Assembly: GCF_050753365.1 (NCBI RefSeq)
Contig: NZ_JBLZFY010000008.1
Location: forward strand, 1 to 64,000
Direction of reading: 5' to 3'
Length of the DNA stretch: 64,000 nt
Source: Geminocystis sp050753365
GTDB taxonomy: Bacteria; Cyanobacteriota; Cyanobacteriia; Cyanobacteriales; Cyanobacteriaceae
Part shown: positions 54,408 through 61,893 of the stretch, one piece after another
Position numbering within the stretch: position 1 is the first letter of the stretch
How the letters are laid out: the number at the start of each line of letters is the position of its first letter
The notes under the pieces: generated by a model
What the model was told of the DNA's origin: nothing
What the model saw: the letters and a program-made list of their open reading frames with translations, nothing else
Databases searched by the model: none
Position numbers and translations under genes: made by a program

Positions 54408-54662
54408 CTATTTAACAAAAATAAGTTTTGCAATTATTCCCAGTAAGCTAGTAAACATAACAGCAATGAGAGTATTTAAACGAGTATCAATACTATCGAG
54501 TCTTTTGTTAATTCCACTTTGCCCTTCTTTTAAAGTCGCAATATCCACTTTCATATCGTTTAATTTCTCGTTGACTTGCCCATTTTGAGTAATCATTCGA
54601 TTATTTAATTGTGTAATTAACTCTTTAACTTCTTTTAAATCATTTTCTGTTATGGTACTCAT
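54408..54662 (-). CDS. Small coiled-coil membrane protein
   Basis: The start is placed at ATG 54662 (MSTITENDLKEVKELITQLN); the frame extends 27 bp further but without support. The 84-residue protein has a coiled coil (about 8-60, with MKVDIATLKEGQSGINKRLD) and one C-terminal membrane helix (about 62-82, LIAVMFTSLLGIIAKLIFV). The layout recalls small XhlA-like or holin-associated anchors and many cyanobacterial small proteins. It may tether the coiled-coil proteins to a membrane. Confidence 0.65.
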   Translation of the reverse strand: MSTITENDLKEVKELITQLNNRMITQNGQVNEKLNDMKVDIATLKEGQSGINKRLDSIDTRLNTLIAVMFTSLLGIIAKLIFVK

Positions 54663-54714
54663 GACAAAATTGCTTAAATTTATCTGCAATTTGATCTTTT
54701 TTATAACTTCTTAA

Positions 54715-54759
54715 TTCTTACTTATTACTTATTACTTATTACTTCTTACTTTTTACTTT
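54715..54759. repeat. STRR heptamer tract
   Basis: TTACTTA, TTACTTC and TTACTTT units fill the gap between two coiled-coil genes. Confidence 0.7.
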
Positions 54760-55668
54760 TTACACTCCCACTTTACTTAACAATTCCTTCACTTCGTCAA
54801 AAATGCCGATCGCACTCTTTAAACCAATATTTGTCGTATCCATTGCTGTTGTTAAGGTATCTGTGGTAGTGTCAACGGTTGAGCCTAGAGTAGAAACAGC
54901 CTCGCTAATGGTACTCAAAGTACTTTCTATATTTTCGGCGGTGGAAAGTAAATCTCCGAAAATACCCTCCGCACTACTGGTAAATTCTTCTAAAGTAGAA
55001 TTAGCAGATTCTTGGGTATTATTTGCTTGTTCTTGGGCTTGAGTACTAACATTATTCGTTAATTCTTCAATTTGAGTAGAAAATGCCGAAATCATGTCAT
55101 TTAAACGAGAAATAGCATCTTCTGCTATCTGTTGTTCTACTTCTGCTGTTTTTCCTTCCACTTCTGATTGATTTTCATTGATAGCACTTTGGAAATCATT
55201 TTCCAGTTTACCTTGAGATTCGCTAACAGTGCTTTCTAAATCTTCTTGTATTTCCTCCACTTTGCTTTGTAAAGTTTCGAGAGTGTCTTTGATAGTGTTA
55301 AACACTTCTTCTAATTCCGAAGATTTTGCCTCACTATCTTCTTTTAAGGCGTTAATTTCGGTTTTAGTGTTTTCTACTCCTTGAGAGGCTTGTTCTTGGG
55401 CAGACTGTACGTTACTTTGTAAATTAGTTAATCCTTCCTTGAGGCTATCGGTTTGAGTGCTTAATTCTTCCCTTGCCGTGGAAATTTTCTCTAATAATGC
55501 TTGAGCGCGTGCCGATAATTCTTCCCAGTTACTATCAAATTCTTCCCCTACAGTAGCTAATTTTTCCCTTGCTTGGGTTAGATTTTCTTCCGCAGAATCT
55601 GCACGATTTAATAATTCTTGTAATTGATTGACGGTTTCGCCAATACTTTGCTCTAAATCTACAGCCAT
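54760..55668 (-). CDS. Coiled-coil cluster protein 5
   Basis: A 302-residue acidic helical protein with regular heptads (LQELLNRADSAEENLTQARE, LETLQSKVEEIQEDLESTVS). A Ser/Thr-rich segment near the C-terminus (VSTLGSTVDTTTDTLTTAMD) is followed by the tail GLKSAIGIFDEVKELLSKVG. The tail resembles that of the next protein upstream (GIDGVKSAASKFG), the best sequence hint that these genes are related. AGGAG precedes the ATG. No membrane segment. Confidence 0.65.
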   Translation of the reverse strand: MAVDLEQSIGETVNQLQELLNRADSAEENLTQAREKLATVGEEFDSNWEELSARAQALLEKISTAREELSTQTDSLKEGLTNLQSNVQSAQEQASQGVENTKTEINALKEDSEAKSSELEEVFNTIKDTLETLQSKVEEIQEDLESTVSESQGKLENDFQSAINENQSEVEGKTAEVEQQIAEDAISRLNDMISAFSTQIEELTNNVSTQAQEQANNTQESANSTLEEFTSSAEGIFGDLLSTAENIESTLSTISEAVSTLGSTVDTTTDTLTTAMDTTNIGLKSAIGIFDEVKELLSKVGV

Positions 55669-55746
55669 GTTTTTAACTCCTTTTGATCAATGTTATATTT
55701 AATAGTTTGTAGGCTTTAGCCTTTCGATCCTCATATCTCCGAAATA

Positions 55747-55914
55747 AGAGATTGCTTCGTTACCTCGCAATGACAGATAAGAGAGATTGCTTCGTTACCT
55801 CGCAATGACAGATAAGAGAGATTGTTTCGTTACCTCGCAATAACAGATAAGAGAGATTGCTTCGTGCCTCGCAATGACAGATAAGAGAGATTGGTTTGTT
55901 TCTCGCAATGACAA
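55747..55914. repeat. Tandem array of five REP-like units, period 34-35 bp
   Basis: The minus-strand form GAGATTGCTTCGTTACCTCG then CAATGACAGATAA repeats with ATTG markers at 55751, 55786, 55821, 55856 and 55890. Unit differences (TTCGTTACC, TTTCGTTACC, TTCGTGCC, TTTGTTTC) show independent drift. It separates coiled-coil genes 5 and 6. It is not a CRISPR: the short interval between cores is itself repeated (AGATAAGAG). Confidence 0.85.
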
Positions 55915-55926
55915 AGCACAAACCTA

Positions 55927-56859
55927 TTACCCGAAAGAAATACCAAATTTACTAGCGGCAGATTTGACACCATCGATACCTTCTTCGATGGGATCGATAA
56001 AGCCTTCTAATTCATCGATTAAATCCCCAACAATTTCTCTTATGGTTGAAGATTCGCCTTCAGCGTCGGTGATTTTTTGTACCATGTCATCGAGAGAATC
56101 GGTAACTTTACCAATGGCGGAGGCAATTAATTCTTGTAACTGTTGTTCAATTTCACTTTGGGCTTTATCCATCAACCCTTCAACGCCCCCTGACATAGTT
56201 TCGCTAGTGGAAGCCAAAACACTACTAAAATTCTCACTGACGGAAGCAAATTCTTGTGCCATAGTTTGAATGTCACTGGTAACGGTTTCTTGCCCTTGAT
56301 TTACCTGCTCGGTGAAATTCTGCATTTCTTGTTCCATGCGACTGTTAACATCTTCGAGTTTGTCTCGTAAGGCTTCCATTACATTAAGAGTGCTTTCCAT
56401 AGCGGAGGCTAATTCTTCTTGACTAGCTTTAATGGCATTTTGAGCTTCTGTGAGGGTGTTTTGAGTAGCTTCTTCGGTGCTTTCGGTTTCGGTTTTTCCT
56501 TCATCGATTTGGGTTTTAAATTCATTCATTTTTTCCATCGCGCTTTGAACTTCTTCAATCATCTGCTGTTGAGCTTCTTGTAAGAAGGCGGTTAATTCAT
56601 TGGCACTATTTTCAAAGTTAACTACTTCAGCATCGGTGTTACTTTCATTTTCGGCGATTTCATCTTTCATAGCGGTTAATGCTTCTTGAATTTCGCTCAT
56701 AATGTCAGCTACTTGGGTTTGTTTTTCCTCCACGTTAGCCACTAATTCGTTAGCTTCGGCTTCTACTTCTTCGGCTAAAGTAATTAAATTGTCTAATCTT
56801 TCAGGAAATTGGATAATTAACTGAGATAGCATATTCAGACTGTCGCTTAATTCACTCAT
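55927..56859 (-). CDS. Coiled-coil cluster protein 6
   Basis: A 310-residue strongly acidic helical protein (LDNLITLAEEVEAEANELVA, MEQEMQNFTEQVNQGQETVT). The C-terminal part is more amphipathic than coiled (LIDELEGFIDPIEEGIDGVK). No signal or membrane segment. AAGGAG precedes the ATG. It is flanked on both sides by tandem REP-like arrays. I cannot assign a family; by eye it is closest to proteins 5 and 7 of this cluster. Confidence 0.65.
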   Translation of the reverse strand: MSELSDSLNMLSQLIIQFPERLDNLITLAEEVEAEANELVANVEEKQTQVADIMSEIQEALTAMKDEIAENESNTDAEVVNFENSANELTAFLQEAQQQMIEEVQSAMEKMNEFKTQIDEGKTETESTEEATQNTLTEAQNAIKASQEELASAMESTLNVMEALRDKLEDVNSRMEQEMQNFTEQVNQGQETVTSDIQTMAQEFASVSENFSSVLASTSETMSGGVEGLMDKAQSEIEQQLQELIASAIGKVTDSLDDMVQKITDAEGESSTIREIVGDLIDELEGFIDPIEEGIDGVKSAASKFGISFG

Positions 56860-56929
56860 GTTTAAAACTCCTTATTTGTTATAAATTTTTTGAGATTTGC
56901 TTATTGGTGGTAAAAATCAAGTTTGATCG

Positions 56930-57060
56930 AGATTGCTTCGTGCCTCGCAATGACTGATAAAGAAAATTGCTTTGTTTCCTCGCAATGACTGATAAAGGAG
57001 ATTGCTTTGTTTCCTCGCAATGACTGATAAGGAAGATTGTTTTATTACCTTGCAATGGCA
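56930..57060. repeat. Tandem array of four REP-like units, period 34-35 bp
   Basis: ATTG markers recur at 56932, 56966, 57001 and 57036, each followed by CCTCGCAATGACTGATAA or a variant. It is the same element as the array at 55747, with a different spacer (CTGATAA instead of CAGATAA), so the two arrays expanded separately. Confidence 0.82.
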
Positions 57061-57069
57061 TAGCATCAT

Positions 57070-58074
57070 TTAGAAATCAAAAGCTGACAATACTGCATTA
57101 ATCGAACCTAATGTTACTTTGGCAGCAACAATAACGGGTAAAATAGGACTGATTGAGCCTGTAACAGAAGTACCTATGGTTGTCATGGTGATATTTTCTA
57201 CCATTTCTTGGGCTAAGGCAGATACGGCGTTTTCCATCGCATCTTGAAAAGCCTCTGTTAGTTCGTCTTTCATGGTTTCTCCCGAATATTCGATCGAATT
57301 CTCCAGAATTTCGTCTAAACGCTCCTTAAGTTGATCTGCTAAATCCATGTTTTCGTCACTGAAAGAAGAAAGCAAATCTTCAAAACCACTGGTTAAATCG
57401 TCTAATTGAGAGGTTAATTCCGTTAATTGCTCTCCTGTCAAATTACCGCTAAACTCACTCAGTAAAGAATCTAACTCACTTTTTTGAGTTTCCCCTACAT
57501 TGGTGGCAGTTTCTTCTAACTTATCTTCCGTTTCTTCTTGGGCGGAGGTTAAATTATCTTGTAATCCTAAGACTTCATCAGTAAAGGTACTGAAAAATTC
57601 TTCGGCGGTGTTGTTGCTTTCTGCTAAAGATGATGTTAGAGTTTCGATCGAAGCCATCAAGTTACCGAAAGTTTCGGTTAAGTCTGCAAAAACCCCTTCT
57701 AAACCCTCCTGTTGATTGTTGACTTCTTCTTCAACTTCTCCTTTTTTCTCCTCAATGGATTGATTAACTTCAGTGGTAAGATACCTTAACTGTTTATTAT
57801 CAGAAAAAATCTGAAATCTTTTTGAAACTTCATCACATCTTTTTTGAGGTGTCCACCCCGAACTTCTAAAAAAGTCACTTTCCCAAACGATTAACAAAAT
57901 TCTACCTTTTTCTGTATCCACTACAGTACTTGGTTTACCTTGATGATTGATACAACTATAAACATTTCTTTTCGTTTGTGCTTCCATTGGACTATTTAAC
58001 CATAGCAAAGGTACGATCGAAATAGCCAACATCATTATTTTACCTAACCATGAATTTTTCATAATTTTTACCAT
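57070..58074 (-). CDS. COP23 N-terminus fused to a coiled-coil protein
   Basis: A 334-residue chimera. Residues 1-104 nearly duplicate the start of the COP23 protein at 58229: a signal peptide with VPLLWLNSP and EAQTKRNVYSC, then VESDFFR-type block and GWTPQKRCDEVSKRF. After LRYLTT the sequence changes to a coiled coil (QSIEEKKGEVEEEVNNQQEG) like proteins 5 and 6 of the cluster. A hydrophobic C-terminal stretch follows (SISPILPVIVAAKVTLGSIN, about 300-325). The signal peptide means this member should be exported, unlike its neighbours. The join looks like a partial tandem duplication of the COP23 gene into the 5' end of a coiled-coil gene. If the COP23 half cannot fold, the protein may be non-functional. 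Confidence 0.7.
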   Translation of the reverse strand: MVKIMKNSWLGKIMMLAISIVPLLWLNSPMEAQTKRNVYSCINHQGKPSTVVDTEKGRILLIVWESDFFRSSGWTPQKRCDEVSKRFQIFSDNKQLRYLTTEVNQSIEEKKGEVEEEVNNQQEGLEGVFADLTETFGNLMASIETLTSSLAESNNTAEEFFSTFTDEVLGLQDNLTSAQEETEDKLEETATNVGETQKSELDSLLSEFSGNLTGEQLTELTSQLDDLTSGFEDLLSSFSDENMDLADQLKERLDEILENSIEYSGETMKDELTEAFQDAMENAVSALAQEMVENITMTTIGTSVTGSISPILPVIVAAKVTLGSINAVLSAFDF

Positions 58075-58228
58075 GAAATAACGGTTTTTATAATTTTCTA
58101 AAGTTATGATACTTTTGACAGGCTACATGATTTTGATATTTTTTGGGAAGTATTGTGTTATCTCGTTTCATATAGCCATGAGAATTAAATAACTTTATTT
58201 GGGGCATATCAGTTATTTTTCCATTTGC

Positions 58229-58897
58229 TTAATCGCAAAAAAGAGGAGGACAATCAAAATTGTCGTTTTGTGGTACTGGTACGGGAGTAGGAGTAATTTG
58301 AGGAGCTGGAGTAATTACAGGAGATGGAGTGATTTCAGGAGGCAAAACTTGAGGAGTTTGAGAGATTATAGGAGCTTCATCGATAAATTTATCAAACTCA
58401 AAAGCATACCTATTGCCAGTTCTGCGAAGGAAATTACTGCTCGATCGAGTGGCTTGAAATAAATTTTGTAAGACTTGATTGGGATTGTCGTTGTTACTCT
58501 CCAAAGTTAGCAATAATCCATTGTCAAGACATTGATAAGTACTTCCTCCCGTTGCCTTTCCTACACAAATAACATTTTGTCCTTTCATTTTACCTGTAGT
58601 CAAAAATCTTAAGGTTTTATTGTCAGAAAATTCTTGAAACCGTCTTGAAACTTCTTCGCATCTTTTTTGAGGAGTCCACCCCGAACCTCTAAAAAAGTCA
58701 CTTTCCCAAACGATCAACAAAACTCTGCCCTTGTCTGTATCCACTACAGTACTTGGTTTACCTTGATAATTGATACAACTATAAACGTTTCTTTTCGTTT
58801 GTGCTTCCACTGGACTATTTAACCATAACAAAGGTACGATCGAAATCCCCAACACAAGTATTTTACTTAACCATGAATTTTTCATAATTTTTACCAT
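58229..58897 (-). CDS. COP23-domain secreted protein
   Basis: A 222-residue exported protein. A signal peptide (about 1-32, VPLLWLNSPVEAQ) is followed by a COP23 domain (about 35-165) with the pattern YSCINYQGKPSTVV, LIVWESDFFRGSGWTPQKRC, NVICVGKATGGSTYQCLDNG and LLLTLE. Cysteine pairs are typical of the family. A Pro/Thr/Ile/Val-rich low-complexity tail (about 185-215) ends in CPPLFCD. COP23 was named for a circadian-oscillating polypeptide in Cyanothece. Its function is unknown. A Met at residue 5 (58885) is an alternative start. Confidence 0.78.
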   Translation of the reverse strand: MVKIMKNSWLSKILVLGISIVPLLWLNSPVEAQTKRNVYSCINYQGKPSTVVDTDKGRVLLIVWESDFFRGSGWTPQKRCEEVSRRFQEFSDNKTLRFLTTGKMKGQNVICVGKATGGSTYQCLDNGLLLTLESNNDNPNQVLQNLFQATRSSSNFLRRTGNRYAFEFDKFIDEAPIISQTPQVLPPEITPSPVITPAPQITPTPVPVPQNDNFDCPPLFCD

Positions 58898-59004
58898 AAA
58901 AAAGTTTTTCTCTATTATGATTATAAGTTATAACTATTGTAGTTTAATTATATTCTTGATGATTTGTTAAGAAAAATATAACAAGATTAACAAAATGATC
59001 TATT

Positions 59005-61155
59005 TTAAGTTCTAATTAATTTTTTAAACTCAGTAATTTCTTTACTTAAATTTTTTTCTTTCTCTTTAAAAAGGTCTAAATTAGCTTTAATAGAAATCTG
59101 TTGTTTTTCTTGTTCAATTATATACTCAGTATAACTTTCTTGAATATTTTGCAAACTATTATCGATGCGATTAGCTTCATATTCTAAAGTTAAATTTATA
59201 TCTTGGATTACTTTTTCTAACAAATTTTTACTTAAAGATTGATAATAACTACTAACCTCTTTTTTTAATTTTTCGGCGGCTTCTTCTAATTTTAAATTAT
59301 TATCTTGGTTATAGGATGTTGTTAAGAAAAATATCAACGCAAAAACTCCTAAGCCTAATAAAAAAGGAAACTGTTTAAAAACTCCTGATAATTGGGCAAA
59401 CATTTCATTTTTTCCGACTTTTTGTCCTAAAATAGCAAAAACAAGGGTAGCCATCATCATTATTTGCATTAAGTTCGATCGAATTGTTTTCATAATATAC
59501 CCTGCCATCGATACTTGTTTATGACGCACATCACTATCAATTCCCATAAAAGAAATGAGAAAATTATTTTTAACATCTAATGATGAAGGTTCGTGAAATG
59601 GAGATTCAGAGAATAAATTAGGGATAATATTAGTTCTTTCATAACTGCGCATTAATAACCCATTTAAACCACCATTACTATAAATATTTAAAATTTTATC
59701 CCATTCTTTTAACGCCCAATTTTCCATAGTAGAAGTAGAGAATTGAATGATAATTTGATTCAAATCAGTATTAATATTTCCTTGTTTAGGAGATAACTTA
59801 ACATAAGGTTGTCCTTCTTTTTTAAAAATAATAGGTTGTAAATCATCGACAAAATTTTGAATTTGAGAAATAATACTCCGTTTACTAAAGTTATCTAAAA
59901 TAGACGCTTTAGCTTGAGTTAAGTCAGTTTTTATTTGTTTAAAAAATTTGTCTTTATCTTCTTTTACCTCTCCTAAAACACTCTTAGTTATATCTTTCCA
60001 ATTTTGTTTAGTCATTTCCTGTAACTTACTTTGAAAATGATTTATTTTATGCTTTAATTCTTCATCTTCTTTCACTAAAATTGACTCTAAAGGAGTTATT
60101 AAAGGAATTAATTGAGCATTTAATCTTTTAGCTAAAAGATTTTCAGGTTGACGCTTAATAACATTACCTAAACCCTTAATAAATTTATCTAGTCTTTTTT
60201 GCATGGGTTTAGACAAATTCCCTTGATAATCTTCTTGATAATAAGGAGTTAAAAGTACAGGAAAAAAGTCTATTTTATACTCAAAATTTTGTGCTTCTAA
60301 CCAAGTTTCACATTCACTTATCACAGTTTCTAAGTTTTTTTCTTCCTCCTGTATATCTAAATCCATTATCAAAAATTGTTTAGACATCATTTCTATATTT
60401 AATGTCTTCAAAAAAATCTCGATCGAATGTGATTTATAACTATTATAGGTACTAACTAACAATAAAACATCACAATCAATGACATCATAATAAGGATTAT
60501 TGATATTATCATCATTAACGGTTTCTTCACTGAAATAATAACAAGCAAATTTGTCTTGATAATGAGGATGAGCAATAGTTATTATATCCCCTGAATTTAA
60601 GATAAAATTACTATTAATTTTTTGACTATTAACAAAAGTACCATTACTACTATTTAAGTCTTTGATTTGCCATTTACTAATACCTTTTTCATCGATAACT
60701 GTATTAATTTCGGCGTGTTGCCAAGATACGCCTTTATAAATATTTCCATCTAAAACTAAGTTTAAGTCTGGATTTCTACCGAAAGTGTAAACTTGGTTTG
60801 TATCAAGGGTAATTTCTTGGATAACATTGATTTCATTATCAATAAAATTAACTAACTTTAAAATACTTAAAAATTCTGATTGAGTTTCTTTGGGTAACTC
60901 AGGAATCAAATCATATTTAATCTTATATCCCTGAGTAAATTCGGGATTTTTACTAATTAAATCAAACATTGCTTGAATTAATTTTTCTTCATCACCTACT
61001 ATTTGTAATGTTAATTTTTTTTCTGACAATAAAGCCTCTATTTTATTAACTTTAGTGATGACTTCTCTTAACTCATTATATTCAGGTAATTTTCTGTTTA
61101 AAAAACTTTTAATACTTTCAATATTTTGTTGTAATTTATCAGCTTTTGGTGGCAT
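59005..61155 (-). CDS. FHA-domain protein with degenerate dynamin-like region and membrane hairpin
   Basis: A 716-residue protein. A helical N-terminus (about 1-110) includes LQIVGDEEKLIQAMFDL, which looks like a P-loop strand and helix without the GKS. The FHA domain (about 118-210) has the phosphothreonine-binding pattern YTFGRNPDLNLVL, VSWQHAEI and LNSSNGTFVNSQKI. Residues about 225-330 (CDVLLLVSTYNSYKSHSIEI, KQFLIMDLDIQEEE) resemble the distal half of a dynamin GTPase without NKxD. A long coiled coil follows, then two membrane helices (about 565-615), then another coiled coil. It heads the coiled-coil cluster and could be its membrane anchor or phospho-responsive scaffold. The FHA call is firm; the dynamin relation is inference. 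Confidence 0.75.
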   Translation of the reverse strand: MPPKADKLQQNIESIKSFLNRKLPEYNELREVITKVNKIEALLSEKKLTLQIVGDEEKLIQAMFDLISKNPEFTQGYKIKYDLIPELPKETQSEFLSILKLVNFIDNEINVIQEITLDTNQVYTFGRNPDLNLVLDGNIYKGVSWQHAEINTVIDEKGISKWQIKDLNSSNGTFVNSQKINSNFILNSGDIITIAHPHYQDKFACYYFSEETVNDDNINNPYYDVIDCDVLLLVSTYNSYKSHSIEIFLKTLNIEMMSKQFLIMDLDIQEEEKNLETVISECETWLEAQNFEYKIDFFPVLLTPYYQEDYQGNLSKPMQKRLDKFIKGLGNVIKRQPENLLAKRLNAQLIPLITPLESILVKEDEELKHKINHFQSKLQEMTKQNWKDITKSVLGEVKEDKDKFFKQIKTDLTQAKASILDNFSKRSIISQIQNFVDDLQPIIFKKEGQPYVKLSPKQGNINTDLNQIIIQFSTSTMENWALKEWDKILNIYSNGGLNGLLMRSYERTNIIPNLFSESPFHEPSSLDVKNNFLISFMGIDSDVRHKQVSMAGYIMKTIRSNLMQIMMMATLVFAILGQKVGKNEMFAQLSGVFKQFPFLLGLGVFALIFFLTTSYNQDNNLKLEEAAEKLKKEVSSYYQSLSKNLLEKVIQDINLTLEYEANRIDNSLQNIQESYTEYIIEQEKQQISIKANLDLFKEKEKNLSKEITEFKKLIRT

Positions 61156-61164
61156 AATTTTTAA

Positions 61165-61197
61165 TTAGGAGTTGATAAAAAAGTTTTTTGATGAGGA
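61165..61197 (+). repeat. Terminal fragment of the MITE-like repeat
   Basis: TAGGAGTTGATAAAAAAGTT followed by TTTTGATGAGGA, one family terminus directly upstream of the FHA gene start. Confidence 0.45.
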
Positions 61198-61271
61198 TAA
61201 TTTTTAAGTTTTATTAAATTCTTATTTCTTGTTTGATAAATTTTTAAAAATTACTATATTTTTTTAGTATC

Positions 61272-61893
61272 TCAATTACTGTTCTGGTTATTATTTTTTA
61301 ATTGAAAATTAATTAATCCTTCTTCTTCAAGTTTATTAATGAGTAGTTTGATCGAATTACTGGGAATCCCCCAACTTAATTGTTCCATTATTGCTACTTA
61401 TTTTTCAGAAATAATAGTCCCATTTTGATAGATATAATGATTACCTAAAAATGGATAAGAACCTAAAGCATTAATGCCAATTAATTCTCCTTTTTCATTA
61501 AGTATAGAACCTCCGCTCATGCCCGAATAGATATTATTACTATAACCTAATTGATAGCCTCCGATCAAAGGTTGATGTAAAATTTTCTTAACATATCCCA
61601 TAGTATATTTAAGCTGGGGAGATTGAGTAAAATTATCTTGAAAAGGAAAACCAGTAGCTAATATTTTTTCATTTTTTTGAACATCATTTTTAATTTTAAC
61701 TACATTATATTTTTCTTGACTACTAAACTTTAACAAAGCTAAATCATCTACCACTGTATCCTGATTATTTTGCTAAATAACTTCTCCCAGATACACCTTA
61801 TTTCTATAGGTTTGAATTTTATAATCAACATTAGTATCTTTAACTACATAATTATTAGTAATCACAGAATAAATGCCATTATCTTCCCTAATA
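61272..61893 (-). pseudogene. Broken trypsin-like serine protease, cut by IS630
   Basis: The frame can be followed from the IS630 edge at 61893 to a stop at 61272, with two in-frame stops: TAG at 61773-61775 and TAA at 61398-61400. Readable parts are EDNGIYSVITNNYVVK, VDDLALLKF (catalytic Asp), SGMSGGSILNEKGELIG (catalytic Ser) and MEQLSWGIPSN near the C-terminus. The histidine expected in TNNHVV is tyrosine. The N-terminal part with any signal peptide is lost at the insertion. Homologues are common cyanobacterial trypsin-like peptidases. Two nonsense codons, a lost catalytic His and an insertion make it inactive. Confidence 0.8.

Noticed and set aside
55747..57060. CRISPR array
   Set aside because: The 35-bp period and repeated cores look CRISPR-like, but the intervals between cores are also repeated (AGATAAGAG), units drift in sequence, no cas gene is near, and the same element is found singly elsewhere. 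It is a tandem REP-like array.
49787..61155. Gas-vesicle, chemoreceptor or phage tail cluster
   Set aside because: Coiled-coil composition can mimic chemoreceptor signalling domains or tail fibres, but there is no hairpin-tip signature, no GvpA-like protein, and no capsid, portal or terminase gene.
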